DNA from: Microbacterium sp. H1-D42
GTDB taxonomy: Bacteria > Actinomycetota > Actinomycetes > Actinomycetales > Microbacteriaceae
Length of the DNA stretch: 64,000 nt
NCBI RefSeq assembly: GCF_022637555.1
Contig: NZ_CP093342.1
Span: 186,001 to 250,000 of the forward strand
Reading direction: 5' to 3'
Shown: positions 18,714-27,775 of the stretch, piece by piece
Numbering within the stretch: position 1 is the stretch's first letter
Layout of the letters: each line of letters starts with the position of its first letter
Made by a program: the position numbers and the translations under genes
The notes under the pieces: generated by a model
Told to the model about the DNA's origin: nothing
Databases searched by the model: none
What the model saw: the letters and a program-made list of their open reading frames with translations, nothing else

Positions 18714-19887
18714 TGATATCCCTTCGCGGTGCGGAGACATTCGCATGCAGGATCACCTGCGCCAGGTGATCCGACGCGGAACCGTGATCCGTATCCACTT
18801 CAGCGACGAACTTCTCCCGCATGACACGCGTCATCTCAGCATCCGCCAACCCACTCCGCACCGTCTCCGCGAGCTCGTCAACGCTCGAAGCCATCGGCAG
18901 GCCGAGGTCGTCTGGGTACTTTGCGTAGAAGTCGCGCCGCTGGGCGTACGAGTTCAGGTCGGGTGCGATCAGGTACGAGGGAACCTCGGCGACGGCGGCC
19001 TCGAACACCGCTGACGAGTAGTCGGTGATGAAGATGTCGGACACCAGCAGCAGGTCCTGCGTCGAGATGCCGGGTGCTGTGCGCAGACCGCCCTCGGTGG
19101 GCACCGGCACCAGGGGGTGCAGCTTGGTGATCATGGCGTATCCGGCATCCGACATCGCCTGAGTCAGCTCGAGAGGGTCGATGCCCGACATGAGCCCCTC
19201 GGTGCGGAAGGTCGGGGCGAACAGCGCCACCTTCTGGCCGACCAGGTCGGGGTACAGGTACTCGAAGCGCTTGCGGACCTTTGCCTTGTGCGCCGGATCG
19301 CGCAGCTTGTCGACGCGTGGCAGCGGCGCGACGACGACCTTCGAGACGTCGACGCCGAAGGCCTCGGCGAACGGCTCGCGGCAGCGTTCGGCGCTGGCGA
19401 TCACGATGTCGTAGCCGGCGTGCATGCGCATGGCCTTCGCCAGCATCGGATCGCGTCCACCGCGCTGTCCGACGATGCTGAGCCCGAACTTCTTCAGCGC
19501 GCCGAGGGCATGCCACAGCTGCACGACGGTCAGCCTGTCGGACGGCGGCGTCGCTGACGCGATGATCGAATATCCGTCGACCACGAGCACCCGTGACGTC
19601 GACACGTGGTACATCTCGACCAGCAGGTGCAGTGCGTAGCCGAACTTGCGAAGGATGCCGGGGGGCACCATCTTCGCGATCATCACGACCTCGACGGTGG
19701 GGTCGGCCCTGAGGATCGCATCGCGCAGCAGCAGGAAGTCCGACGGCGGCCTGCTGCTCTGCCTGGTCAGCAGCATCACCTTGTGCCGCCTCGGCAGCAC
19801 CCGCATCACCACGCTCACCAACGTCAGCGCGAATCGGGCAGCGTACGCGGCGAGCACATCCAGGCGCAGGCGCTGCGCCAGCACCAT
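18706..19887 (-). CDS. CDP-glycerol glycerophosphotransferase family protein (short form)
   Basis: The protein is 393 aa. It starts with an amphipathic/membrane-proximal helix (LDVLAAYAARFALTLVSVVMRVL), followed by the transferase domain: VVQLWHALGALKKFGLS, APLPRVDKL, VALFAPTFRTEG, ITKLHPLVPVP and the signature DIFITDYSSAVFEAAVAEVPSYLI. It is shorter than polymerases and may act as the primase or primer-extending transferase that starts the polyol-phosphate chain, or as a second transferase. ATG at 19887 overlaps the upstream stop as TGATG; a GTG one codon earlier (19890) would give a GTGA overlap and cannot be excluded. Confidence 0.85.
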   Translation of the reverse strand: MVLAQRLRLDVLAAYAARFALTLVSVVMRVLPRRHKVMLLTRQSSRPPSDFLLLRDAILRADPTVEVVMIAKMVPPGILRKFGYALHLLVEMYHVSTSRVLVVDGYSIIASATPPSDRLTVVQLWHALGALKKFGLSIVGQRGGRDPMLAKAMRMHAGYDIVIASAERCREPFAEAFGVDVSKVVVAPLPRVDKLRDPAHKAKVRKRFEYLYPDLVGQKVALFAPTFRTEGLMSGIDPLELTQAMSDAGYAMITKLHPLVPVPTEGGLRTAPGISTQDLLLVSDIFITDYSSAVFEAAVAEVPSYLIAPDLNSYAQRRDFYAKYPDDLGLPMASSVDELAETVRSGLADAEMTRVMREKFVAEVDTDHGSASDHLAQVILHANVSAPRRDINA

Positions 19888-21050
19888 CACGAGGCGGCCT
19901 CCATACGCGAAGCGGCCCGCACACCCACCAGATGCTCTGCGATCCGCTCGCTGGAGTGCCCGTCGAGGGCATCCGCGAACTCGTCGAGGAACGCATTCAG
20001 GCGCGCGTCATCGACCACCGCACCGCGGATCGCGTCTTGCAGGGCGTCGGCTTCGCGCACGACCGGACCGATCGCATAGTGATCGAACGGGCGGTAGAAC
20101 GACCGGGCCGACTCGTACTCCTCAAGGTCCGGCACGAAGAACACCACCGGCCTGCGCAGCAGCGCGAACTCGAAGATAGACGACGAGTAGTCCGTCACCA
20201 GCACATCGGTCGCCATCAGCAGGTCGTTCATCTCGGTGACGGCGGCAGCATCCAAGATTCCTGCAGGCAGCGGCCCGGCAGCGACGAACGGATGCTGCCG
20301 AACTCCGACCCGCCAGCCGGCGCCGAGCGCGTCGGCGATACTCGCCCAATCCGCCTCGGGAGCCGCGGTCGCGCTGCGCTGACCGTTGCCGCGGAACGTC
20401 GGCGCGTACACGACGAACCGCTCGTCATCGCCCACGCCCAGTTCGCGCCGTACGCGCGCACGGGTCGCAGCGACAGCATCCGCGTCGAAGAACACGTCCG
20501 ACCGGGGCATACCCCAAGGCCGCACTCGCTCGACGGGGATGGCGAACGCCTCGGCGTAGTCGTCGACGATGCCCGACGAACTCACGATGGCATCCGTGTA
20601 GTTGCGGTGGATCTCGCTGCCGGGGGTCGGCCCGCCAGGCAGCCCAGCGCGACTGTGTCCGACCTGCTTGAAAGCGCCGGCGGCGTGCCAGATCTGCACC
20701 AGGCGGGCGCCCTTGCGGATCGGGACGTGGTAGATCAGCGGGTAGAAGTCATCAAGGACGACGACCGCGCTCGTCGCGATCAGCTTCGGCAGGTTCCAGA
20801 CATCCCTCAGTGACCGACGCGAAGCGAGGCTCGGCTTGAAGACGCCGATGATCTCGACCTCGGGATCTGTGCGCACCATCGCGTCGCGCAGAAAGGCCAT
20901 GTTGCCGACGAAGTCGCGGTGCGAGTCCGACAGGAACAGCACGCGATCGGTCTTCACTGGTTTCAGGGTCGCCCAAACCCCGTAGGGGAGGATGTAGGGG
21001 AGGAATCGGATGCTGCGAAGCACCCGACTCTTCCGGAGCCATTGGCGCAC
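19887..21050 (-). CDS. CDP-glycerol glycerophosphotransferase family protein, first gene of the wall-polymer operon
   Basis: The protein is 387 aa. Its N-terminal basic hydrophobic helix (SIRFLPYILPYGVWATL) suggests peripheral membrane attachment. The transferase motifs are LVQIWHAAGAFKQVGHSRAG, PWGMPRSDVFF, FVVYAPTFRGNG, GVRQHPFV and TDVLVTDYSSSIFEFALLRRPVVFF. The GTG start at 21050 has no strong ribosome-binding site. It is the promoter-proximal gene of the wall-glycopolymer operon running to 6150. It is closer in layout to TagB-like primases than to TagF polymerases, but the acceptor cannot be read from sequence. Confidence 0.86.
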   Translation of the reverse strand: MRQWLRKSRVLRSIRFLPYILPYGVWATLKPVKTDRVLFLSDSHRDFVGNMAFLRDAMVRTDPEVEIIGVFKPSLASRRSLRDVWNLPKLIATSAVVVLDDFYPLIYHVPIRKGARLVQIWHAAGAFKQVGHSRAGLPGGPTPGSEIHRNYTDAIVSSSGIVDDYAEAFAIPVERVRPWGMPRSDVFFDADAVAATRARVRRELGVGDDERFVVYAPTFRGNGQRSATAAPEADWASIADALGAGWRVGVRQHPFVAAGPLPAGILDAAAVTEMNDLLMATDVLVTDYSSSIFEFALLRRPVVFFVPDLEEYESARSFYRPFDHYAIGPVVREADALQDAIRGAVVDDARLNAFLDEFADALDGHSSERIAEHLVGVRAASRMEAAS

Positions 21051-21092
21051 GAAGAGTTAACCCGGAGTTTGATCGGCGGACAGAACCCGTTC

Positions 21093-21098
21093 AGTATA
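21093..21098 (-). promoter_or_regulatory. -10 box of the wall-polymer operon
   Basis: TATACT on the minus strand, 43 nt upstream of the GTG at 21050, in the 98-nt gap after the hydrolase gene. The region 17-18 nt further upstream (GGTTCC/GTTCCC) is a poor -35. Confidence 0.45.
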
Positions 21099-21116
21099 CG
21101 AGGACGCTCCGACCGG

Positions 21117-21131
21117 GAACCCTCAGGGTTC
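21117..21131 (-). terminator. Short perfect hairpin after the alpha/beta hydrolase gene
   Basis: GAACCCTCAGGGTTC forms a 6-bp stem with a 3-nt loop, 18 nt beyond the hydrolase stop and just upstream of the next operon's promoter. No T-run follows, so termination strength is uncertain. Confidence 0.4.
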
Positions 21132-21148
21132 TGAGCCTCCGCGGCCCC

Positions 21149-22042
21149 TCAGCGCACTGCGCGCAGCGCCCCCTCTGACGGATCGCGCAGCCCGTCGAGG
21201 CCTGCATCAGCGAACGCCAGCACGGCGTCGAGCACCGGATCGGCGTTCAGCACCCGGTTGTGCCCGAACCCCTGCGTCAGCAGCAGTCGCGACTGAACCG
21301 GGTGCGCCGCATGCAGCGCCTCGGAGTTGCGCGCCTCGAGCCCGCGATCGCCCCGGTCGTGCACGATGAGCAGCTCGGTCTGCGAGGGGAGCGGCTGCAC
21401 GAGTGAGTCGTACCGGGCATCCGACTCATCGCGGCTGAGGTGCATCCGACGATAGAACGACGCCTCGAAGTGCGCACGTGCCGCGTGAGGCAGGCCGACC
21501 ATCTGCAGGAACTGATCATGGAACGCCTGCACCTCGCCGCCACCTGCGATCGAGACGACCCGCCGGGCATCCACGCCATCCCGGAGCGCGGCCAGCGTCG
21601 CGAACGCGCCGAACGAGTGCCCGACGATCAGCTCGAACGGCCCCTCGGCATCCGACAGCATTCGCATCGCGGCCACCCAGTCGCGCACGTCGGTGCGCCG
21701 CCCGGGGGATTCGCCGTGCGCCGGGGCATCGAATGCCACGACGCGAAATCCCTCGCCGACAAGGTCGCGCACGAGTGTTGCGAACTGCGAAGCACGGCCG
21801 TTCCAGCCGTGCACGAGCAGTGCCGCCCGCGTGCCCGTGCCCCACTCGTAGGTGGCGACTTCGCGTCCGCGCACCTGTATCGTGTCGCGGCGGGCCGCGC
21901 GGTGCGTGACCCAGTCATCCTCCCGCACGCGCATGCGATCGGTTGCGAAGAAGGTTCCCAGCGCAAGTCGTCCGCCCAGCGCGGGCGCGATGTGCGACGA
22001 GAGTCGGATGCTGGCAGCGGTGGCGTTCATGAGAATCGACAC
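21149..22042 (-). CDS. Alpha/beta hydrolase
   Basis: The protein is 297 aa. The oxyanion region is ALLVHGWNGRASQF, the nucleophile elbow LIVGHSFGAFATL (GxSxG), followed by a lid region, a likely catalytic Asp near LLIVHDRGDRGLE and the catalytic His in GFGHNRVL. GTG at 22042 was preferred over the ATG at 22030 because AGGAG stands 6 nt before it. It is divergent from a TetR-type regulator across two near-identical palindromes, so the regulator probably represses it. The substrate is unknown; it could be an ester, lactone or xenobiotic. Confidence 0.85.
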   Translation of the reverse strand: MSILMNATAASIRLSSHIAPALGGRLALGTFFATDRMRVREDDWVTHRAARRDTIQVRGREVATYEWGTGTRAALLVHGWNGRASQFATLVRDLVGEGFRVVAFDAPAHGESPGRRTDVRDWVAAMRMLSDAEGPFELIVGHSFGAFATLAALRDGVDARRVVSIAGGGEVQAFHDQFLQMVGLPHAARAHFEASFYRRMHLSRDESDARYDSLVQPLPSQTELLIVHDRGDRGLEARNSEALHAAHPVQSRLLLTQGFGHNRVLNADPVLDAVLAFADAGLDGLRDPSEGALRAVR

Positions 22043-22058
22043 GGGTTACTCCTATCAA

Positions 22059-22099
22059 TACGAACGATCGTACATAGACTATATGAACGATCGTTCGTA
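22059..22099. promoter_or_regulatory. Twin TetR-type operators
   Basis: Two 18-bp sites, 22059-22076 (TACGAACGATCGTACATA) and 22082-22099 (TATGAACGATCGTTCGTA). Each is palindromic around ACGATCGT, and they match at 17 of 18 positions when one is reverse-complemented. They fill the 67-nt gap between the hydrolase and tetR-like starts, so both promoters would be covered. Confidence 0.75.
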
Positions 22100-22109
22100 G
22101 ACTAGGGGG

Positions 22110-22760
22110 ATGGTCAAAACGGTCGCAGACGGCAGACGCGCGCGGGGTGATGCCTCGCGGCGGGCTGTGCTGACCTTCGCGACCGACCTCGCCTCAGTGG
22201 AGGGCCTCGACGGGCTGAGCATCGGCAGGCTCGCTGAGGCCTCTGGACACAGCAAGAGCAGCATTGCCGGTCTCTTCCAGAACAAGGAGGGGCTGCAGCT
22301 GGCGACCGTCGCCGCCGGGCGGGACGTGTTCACGCAGGTCGTCGTCGAGCGGGCGCGTGAGCGCGAGCGCGGGCTGGCGAGGCTCGACGCGTTGATGCGC
22401 CACCTGATCGAGTACTCGCGCACCCGCGTCTTCGCCGGAGGCTGCTTCTTCGCCGCGGTCAGCGCTGACGTCGATTCCAAGCCAGGGCCGGTGCGCGACG
22501 CCGTGCGCGAGGCCATGGCGCAGTGGTACGACTACATCGCGGTGCAGGTGCGGCACGCGGTCGACGCCGGTGAGCTCGACCTCGACGCGGACGGCATCGA
22601 GCAGGTTGCCTTCACATTGCCGGCGCTCTACGAGCACGCCAACGCCCGCTCACTGCTGGACGGCAGCGATCGTCCCTACGAACTCGCGACCCGCGGCATG
22701 CGCGACGTGCTCATGGCCGCGGGCGCCGACGCATCGGCGCTGGGCATGCTGCGCGGCTGA
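22110..22760 (+). CDS. TetR family transcriptional regulator
   Basis: The protein is 216 aa. The N-terminal helix-turn-helix runs from about residue 18 to 60 (RRAVLTFATDLASVEGLDGLSIGRLAEASGHSKSSIAGLFQNKEGLQLATV), the usual TetR pattern ending in the LFxNKEGL motif. The C-terminal ligand-binding domain has GGCFFAAVSADVDSKPGPVRD, a segment typical of the TetR_C subgroup that regulates hydrolases or efflux. Twin palindromes upstream are the obvious operators, implying autoregulation and control of the divergent hydrolase. Its stop is 25 nt from the stop of the convergent MFS gene. Confidence 0.9.
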   Translation: MVKTVADGRRARGDASRRAVLTFATDLASVEGLDGLSIGRLAEASGHSKSSIAGLFQNKEGLQLATVAAGRDVFTQVVVERARERERGLARLDALMRHLIEYSRTRVFAGGCFFAAVSADVDSKPGPVRDAVREAMAQWYDYIAVQVRHAVDAGELDLDADGIEQVAFTLPALYEHANARSLLDGSDRPYELATRGMRDVLMAAGADASALGMLRG

Positions 22761-22785
22761 GCCCGAATCCGGGAACGGAGACTGC

Positions 22786-24189
22786 TCAGACCGCGCGGCG
22801 CTCGGGCACCGGCAGCAGCAGAAGCAGCCCGATCAGCAGCACCAGAACGATGCCGAGGATGCCGAAGGTCGTCGACTGGGTCGTCACGATCAGGAGCGTC
22901 CAGGCGCCGGAGGCCATCCAGCTCGCCGCGCGACCGGTCGTCGCGTAGAGGCCGAAGATCTCGCCCTGGCGACCGGCGGGCGTGAGCCGAGCCAGGAACG
23001 AACGCGACGCGGCCTGCGCAGGTCCGACGAAGGCGCACAGGATCAGGCCGCCGATCCAGAACACCGTCGTCCCGGCATCCACCAGGAAGAACACCGCGAG
23101 CCCGGCGATCACCATCGCCGTCAGCGAGAGCACGATGATGCGCTTGGGTCCGAACCGGTCGTCATAGCGTCCGGCGATGATCGTCGAGACGCCGGCGATC
23201 AGGTTGGCGGCGATGCCGAAGATCACCAGCTGCATGAACTCGAATCCGAACACCACCGATGCGATCACGGCGCCGAACGCGAAGACGCCGCCGAGGCCGT
23301 CGCGGAAGACGGCGCTGGCGAGCAGGAACCAGAAGGTCGGCCGCGTCTCGTCGTTGCGGTACAGGCCGATGACGTCCTTGACGAGCAGCGGGTACGACGC
23401 GAAGAAGCCGACCTTGCGCTCGGGCTTGCCCAGCGACGGCTCGGGGACGTTGAGGAAGATCGGGATGCTGAAGATGATCGCCCACACCGCGCATCCGACC
23501 GCGATCAGTCGGAACGGCAGCCCGTTGTCGGTCGACATGCCGAACCAGTCCGCGGTGTCGAGCACGACCACGATCACCAGCGCCACGATGCCGCCGATGT
23601 ACCCGAAGCCCCAGCCGAGCCCGGAGATGCGGCCGATGTTCTTCGGGTTCGCGATGCCGATCAGCATGGCGTTCGAGTTCACTGCGGCGATCTCGCCGAA
23701 CACCGCGCCGGCCGAGATCAGCGCGACACCGACCCAGAACATCGAGGGCACCGGCGTGACGAACCATAGACCGAACATGCACAGGATCAACGCACCGGTG
23801 CCGATGCCCAGCCACAGCTTCTGTCGCCCGGCCGCGTCGGCCTGCTGGCCGAGCACCGGGGCGATGAACAGGATCGCCAGCGCGGCGATCGTCGACCCGA
23901 GGCCCAATCCCGACGTGAGGTCGGCGATCGCGGCCACCTTTGCCGGATCCTTGTCGTCGAGCGCCGCCAGATCCGCCGGCAGGAAGGCGTCGGTCGTCAG
24001 ATACAGGGCAGTGAAGATGAACGTGAGGATGACCGTGTTGAACGGCTGCGTGGCCCAGTCCCACAGCGCCCACGAATAGATCTGCTTCTTGGGCGCCGGG
24101 GTGTCGCCGCGCAGGTCGAGACCCATCACCGCCACGGCGTCGGTGTTCGCTGTCGCCTCGGGGCGAGGCACCGGCTGCTCATCACTCAT
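22786..24189 (-). CDS. MFS transporter, UMF1 (Atg22-like) family
   Basis: The protein is 467 aa with about 12 membrane segments. The opening IYSWALWDWATQPFNTVILTFIFTALYLT is the signature of the UMF1/Atg22-like major facilitator group, and AAVNSNAMLIGIANPKNIGRISGLGWGFGYIGG matches its conserved loop. The TM4-TM5 and central loops carry the usual charged residues. The substrate is unknown. It is not obviously part of an operon: the TetR gene converges on it, and a hairpin separates it from the sulfur operon upstream. Confidence 0.88.
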   Translation of the reverse strand: MSDEQPVPRPEATANTDAVAVMGLDLRGDTPAPKKQIYSWALWDWATQPFNTVILTFIFTALYLTTDAFLPADLAALDDKDPAKVAAIADLTSGLGLGSTIAALAILFIAPVLGQQADAAGRQKLWLGIGTGALILCMFGLWFVTPVPSMFWVGVALISAGAVFGEIAAVNSNAMLIGIANPKNIGRISGLGWGFGYIGGIVALVIVVVLDTADWFGMSTDNGLPFRLIAVGCAVWAIIFSIPIFLNVPEPSLGKPERKVGFFASYPLLVKDVIGLYRNDETRPTFWFLLASAVFRDGLGGVFAFGAVIASVVFGFEFMQLVIFGIAANLIAGVSTIIAGRYDDRFGPKRIIVLSLTAMVIAGLAVFFLVDAGTTVFWIGGLILCAFVGPAQAASRSFLARLTPAGRQGEIFGLYATTGRAASWMASGAWTLLIVTTQSTTFGILGIVLVLLIGLLLLLPVPERRAV

Positions 24190-24226
24190 GATCGAAGTCT
24201 GGCCGTCACGGGTGAACGCGCGGTGA

Positions 24227-24253
24227 CGGCGCGCCGCTCAGGGTGGCGCGCCG
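24227..24253 (-). terminator. GC-rich hairpin after the sulfur operon
   Basis: CGGCGCGCC pairs perfectly with GGCGCGCCG (9 bp, 9-nt loop), directly after the stop of the TrxR-like gene at 24260. There is no T-run. Confidence 0.5.
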
Positions 24254-24259
24254 CCCCGA

Positions 24260-25183
24260 TCAGTGCGCCGTGGTGACCCCGACGGCGTCGTGCACGATCA
24301 CCGCTGCGGCGCGTGCGCCGGCCCCGGCCGCGACGATCAGCTGTTGCGGACCGGGGGCGGCGGCATCGCCCGCCGCGTACAGACGTCGGATGCTGGTGCG
24401 CCCCGACCCGTCGGTGAGGAGGTGTCCGTCGCTGTCTGTCGTGGGGGAGCACCCGTGCAGGAACGACAGGTCGAGCGACCACTCCGGTCGCACGAACCCG
24501 CCAGCCACCGAGGTCGAGCGTCCGTCTTCGAGGTCGACCCGCTCGAGCCGCCCCTTGTCGCCGACCAGCCCGCTCACCAGCCCGCGCTCGACGGTCACGC
24601 CGTGAGTGGCGAGTTCGGCCTCGGCGACGGCGTCGATCACGTCGGCCCCGTGGGTGAACACAGTCAGTCGGTCACTCCAGCGGGCGATCAGCCTGGCCCG
24701 GTCGGCGAGGTCGGCACTCTGTCCGAACAGCCCGAGGTGCCGGCCCCGAAGCTCGAACCCGTCGCACGCCGCGCAGCTGAACAGCGTCATGCCGTAGAAG
24801 CCGAGCAGTCCGGGCACGGGTGGCAGCGTCTCACGCAGTCCGGTGGCCAGCAGCACGGCGTGGGCGCGCACCTGCTCGCCCGGCTCACGGCGCCCCACCG
24901 TGGCTGCGAATCCGTCGCCGTCCTCGCGCAGCGAGAACACCCGCTGCCTGGTGCGCACATCGACCGTCGGATAGGCGTGCAGCTCTTCTCGGGCCAGCTT
25001 GCGCAGCTCATGCGGAGGGATGCCATCGCGCGTGAGGAACCCGTGTGAGAAGACGGTGGCGGCGTTGCGGGGACGGTCAGCATCCACGACCAGCACCCGG
25101 GCCAGCGAGCGACCAAGGTTCAGGGCGGCCGAGAGCCCTGCGGGCCCGCCGCCGATCACCAGCACGTCATAGGGCTCGGTCAC
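24260..25183 (-). CDS. Thioredoxin-reductase-like FAD/NAD(P) oxidoreductase
   Basis: The protein is 307 aa. The FAD-binding motif is [16 protein letters not shown], the redox-active pair C-A-A-C sits in [12 protein letters not shown], an NAD(P) segment [18 protein letters not shown] follows, and the FAD-contacting C-terminus is [28 protein letters not shown]. Such proteins reduce thioredoxins, ferredoxins or small disulfides. The GTG start overlaps the ferredoxin stop as GTGA, making this the last gene of the sulfur-assimilation operon. It may regenerate the reductant for the CysH-type reductase; that link is inference. Confidence 0.85.
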   Translation of the reverse strand: MTEPYDVLVIGGGPAGLSAALNLGRSLARVLVVDADRPRNAATVFSHGFLTRDGIPPHELRKLAREELHAYPTVDVRTRQRVFSLREDGDGFAATVGRREPGEQVRAHAVLLATGLRETLPPVPGLLGFYGMTLFSCAACDGFELRGRHLGLFGQSADLADRARLIARWSDRLTVFTHGADVIDAVAEAELATHGVTVERGLVSGLVGDKGRLERVDLEDGRSTSVAGGFVRPEWSLDLSFLHGCSPTTDSDGHLLTDGSGRTSIRRLYAAGDAAAPGPQQLIVAAGAGARAAAVIVHDAVGVTTAH

Positions 25184-25503
25184 GAATTGACTCCGGCCGG
25201 CAGGTCGCGCACCAGTGGGTGGTCGAAGTCGTACGTGCCGACCTTCGCCGCGCCCCCAGGAGAGCCGATCTCGGTGAAGAAGTCGACATTGGCCCGGTAG
25301 TAGTCGGCCCACTCGTCGGGCAGGTCATCCTCGTAGTAGATGGCCTCCACTGGACAGACCGGCTCGCAGGCGCCGCAGTCGACGCACTCGTCGGGGTGGA
25401 TGTACAGCGAGCGCTCACCTTCGTAGATGCAGTCCACCGGACACTCATCTATACAGGCGCGGTCCTTCACGTCGACACACGGCAGCGCGATCACATAGGT
25501 CAT
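25180..25503 (-). CDS. Seven-iron (3Fe-4S/4Fe-4S) ferredoxin
   Basis: The protein is 107 aa. N-terminal cluster ligands lie in [21 protein letters not shown] and the second set in [21 protein letters not shown], the FdxA-type bacterial ferredoxin pattern. The C-terminal extension ([23 protein letters not shown]) is typical of actinobacterial members. ATG at 25503 overlaps the fprA-like stop as ATGA. The obvious role is to carry electrons from FprA to the siroheme-dependent reductase encoded upstream in the operon. A longer reading through fprA is an artefact. Confidence 0.92.
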   Translation of the reverse strand: MTYVIALPCVDVKDRACIDECPVDCIYEGERSLYIHPDECVDCGACEPVCPVEAIYYEDDLPDEWADYYRANVDFFTEIGSPGGAAKVGTYDFDHPLVRDLPAGVNS

Positions 25504-26894
25504 CGCACCAGAGCCCCGTCCGAGATCGCGACCTGCTCGTCGCGCGGCACGACCTTCACGCGCTCGCGCACATGCTGGTGCGTCTCGCCGAGACCGCGCT
25601 CGTGGGCATCCAATGCCAGCCAGCCATCCCATGTCGTGTACGAGTGCTCGGCGAGCAGCTCGGTCACATCGGTCTGCTCGGCGGGGGCGGACAGTCGCCC
25701 GGCAGCGTGGTCGGCGAGCAGGTTGGTGATCGTCTCGAGGGCATCCGACTTCGTGTGCCCGATCAGCCCCACCGGACCCCGCTTGATCCACCCGGTCGCG
25801 TAGAGCCCCGGCTCGACCCGACCGCCCTCGTTGGGCACCACTCCACGGCGCTCGTCGAACGGCGCATCCTGCACCGGCGGCCCGAAGTAGCCGACGGCCC
25901 GGTACACGGCCTGCACCCCGTACTCGCGGAACTCGCCGGTGCCGACCGGCCCGGTTCCGTCCGAGGCCGGGGCCGTGCGCTCGAACCGGATGCCCTCCAC
26001 CTGCTCGTCCCCTCGGATCTCCACCGGCGCGTGCCAGAAGTGCAGATGCAGACGGCGCGCGGCGCCGGTGGACGGCCGGTCGCGCCAGGCGTTCAGAGTG
26101 CGCAGCATGACCTTGAGCTGGTTGGTGGATGCCGCGGTCGCATCGACCCCGTCGAAGTCCTCGTCGTACAGCACGATGTCGACGCCGGGCACCTCGCCGA
26201 GTTCGCGCAGCTCGATCGGGGTGAACTTGATGTCGGCCGGGCCGCGGCGGCCGAACACATGCACATCGGTGACGGCCGACGCCTCGAGCCCGGCGAGCAC
26301 GTTGTCCGGCACCTCGGTGGTCCGCAGGTCCTCGGCTTGCTTGGCGAGCACGCGGGCGACGTCGAGCGCCACGTTGCCGTTGCCGATCACCGCGACCGAT
26401 GCGGCATCGAGCGGCCAGGTGCGGGGCACGTCGGGGTGGCCATCGAACCACGACACGAAGTCGGCGGCGCCGTACGACCCCGGCAGCTCGACGCCGGGGA
26501 TGTCGAGCCTGGCGTCGCGGATCGCGCCCGTCGCGAGTACCACGGCGTGGTACCGCGCGCGCAGCTCGTCGAGTGAGATGTCCCGCCCGATCTCGATGTT
26601 TCCGAGGAACCGGATCGTCCGCCGATCAGCATCCGGGTCGGCCGACGCACGGTCGAGCATCTCGTGCAGCGACCCCACGATGCCCTTGATGCGGGGGTGA
26701 TCGGGTGCCACGCCGTACCGGATCAGCCCGTACGGCGCCGGCAGCGATTCGAACAGGTCGATCACGACGTGGTGCCCGCCGGCGGCCGCGTGCGTCGCGA
26801 GGATGTCGCCGGCGTAGATGCCGGCGGGACCTGCGCCGACGATCGCGACGCGGAGCGTGCCCTCAGTGAGCGGGATGGATGTGGCGGAGGTCAT
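25500..26894 (-). CDS. fprA: Ferredoxin-NADP+ reductase, adrenodoxin-reductase type
   Basis: The protein is 464 aa. The FAD motif is [19 protein letters not shown], the NADP site [17 protein letters not shown], with family segments [39 protein letters not shown] and [22 protein letters not shown]. It transfers electrons from NADPH to ferredoxin. ATG at 26894 overlaps the SUMT stop as ATGA, and its own stop overlaps the ferredoxin start. The reductase-ferredoxin pair inside a cys operon is strong context for powering sulfite reduction. Confidence 0.93.
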   Translation of the reverse strand: MTSATSIPLTEGTLRVAIVGAGPAGIYAGDILATHAAAGGHHVVIDLFESLPAPYGLIRYGVAPDHPRIKGIVGSLHEMLDRASADPDADRRTIRFLGNIEIGRDISLDELRARYHAVVLATGAIRDARLDIPGVELPGSYGAADFVSWFDGHPDVPRTWPLDAASVAVIGNGNVALDVARVLAKQAEDLRTTEVPDNVLAGLEASAVTDVHVFGRRGPADIKFTPIELRELGEVPGVDIVLYDEDFDGVDATAASTNQLKVMLRTLNAWRDRPSTGAARRLHLHFWHAPVEIRGDEQVEGIRFERTAPASDGTGPVGTGEFREYGVQAVYRAVGYFGPPVQDAPFDERRGVVPNEGGRVEPGLYATGWIKRGPVGLIGHTKSDALETITNLLADHAAGRLSAPAEQTDVTELLAEHSYTTWDGWLALDAHERGLGETHQHVRERVKVVPRDEQVAISDGALVR

Positions 26895-27775
26895 GAGCGA
26901 GCCTTTCGAGAGGAGACGAGGTCGGCGGCAGGATCCGCCGGAACGGTGACGATCGCGCCGGAGTCGACGGCCAGCCCGGCATCGAGCGCGTCGACCCAGC
27001 GGGTGAAGATCGATGATGCAGCCGAATCCTCCGCCGGCCGCGTCAGCGCCGCATCAGCATCCGGGCTCAGGCGCACGACGTCACCGACGACGATCACCGC
27101 TGGATTGCGCACGCGACGGGCCGCGGCCAGCGCGGCGATCGTGTCGAGGGTGCCGATCGTGACGCGCTGGCCCGGGCCGAAGCCGTCCTCGACGATCGCC
27201 ACCGGGCATCCACGCCCGCGCTCGCCGCCGGCGAGCACACCAGCGGCGTGCGCGAGTGTGCCGACTCCCATCAGCAGCACGATCGTGTGATCGCTGCCGC
27301 CGGGCAGGGCGTCGAGCGGGTCGTGCGCGCTGACGACGGTGAACGCCACGGCCACCCCTCGGTGCGTGAGCGGGATGCCGGCGAGGGCCGGCACCGAGAC
27401 GGCGCTGGTGACGCCGGAGACGACGGATGCTGTGATTCCGGCGGCCTCGGCGTGCAGCTGCTCCTCGCGACCGCGACCCAGCACGAACGGGTCGCCGCCC
27501 TTCAGGCGCACAACGTTCTTCCCCTCGCGCACGTGTCGCACCAGCAGGTCGTTGATCTCGGACTGCGGCACCGGGTGATGCCCTGGGTGCTTGCCGACAT
27601 CGATCACGTCGGCGGTCAGCAGCACGCCCTCGGCGGTGAGCTGGTCGAGAACCGCGCGGGCGCCGAGCCGGTCGGCGACGATGACGTCGGCGTCCTGCAG
27701 GGCGCGCAGCCCCCGCAGGGTGAGCAGGCCGGCATCTCCCGGCCCCGCCCCGACGAGCGTGAGTGTTCCGGTCAT
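26891..27775 (-). CDS. cobA: Uroporphyrinogen-III C-methyltransferase (SUMT)
   Basis: The protein is 294 aa. SUMT motifs are LVGAGPGDAGLLTLRGLRALQDADVIVADRL, VVRLKGGDPFVLGRGREE, SGVTSAVSVPALAGIPLTHRG and NPAVIVVGDVV. It methylates uroporphyrinogen III to precorrin-2, the first step to siroheme. With the sirohydrochlorin chelatase at 35409-36167, it supplies the cofactor for the sulfite reductase in the same block. The precorrin-2 dehydrogenase domain of CysG is absent here, so the oxidation step must be encoded elsewhere or done differently. It overlaps both neighbours by 4 nt. Confidence 0.92.
   Translation of the reverse strand: MTGTLTLVGAGPGDAGLLTLRGLRALQDADVIVADRLGARAVLDQLTAEGVLLTADVIDVGKHPGHHPVPQSEINDLLVRHVREGKNVVRLKGGDPFVLGRGREEQLHAEAAGITASVVSGVTSAVSVPALAGIPLTHRGVAVAFTVVSAHDPLDALPGGSDHTIVLLMGVGTLAHAAGVLAGGERGRGCPVAIVEDGFGPGQRVTIGTLDTIAALAAARRVRNPAVIVVGDVVRLSPDADAALTRPAEDSAASSIFTRWVDALDAGLAVDSGAIVTVPADPAADLVSSRKARS

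Noticed and set aside
25504..26451. Long N-terminal extension of the ferredoxin
   Set aside because: It overlaps fprA out of frame; the ferredoxin begins at the ATGA overlap at 25503.
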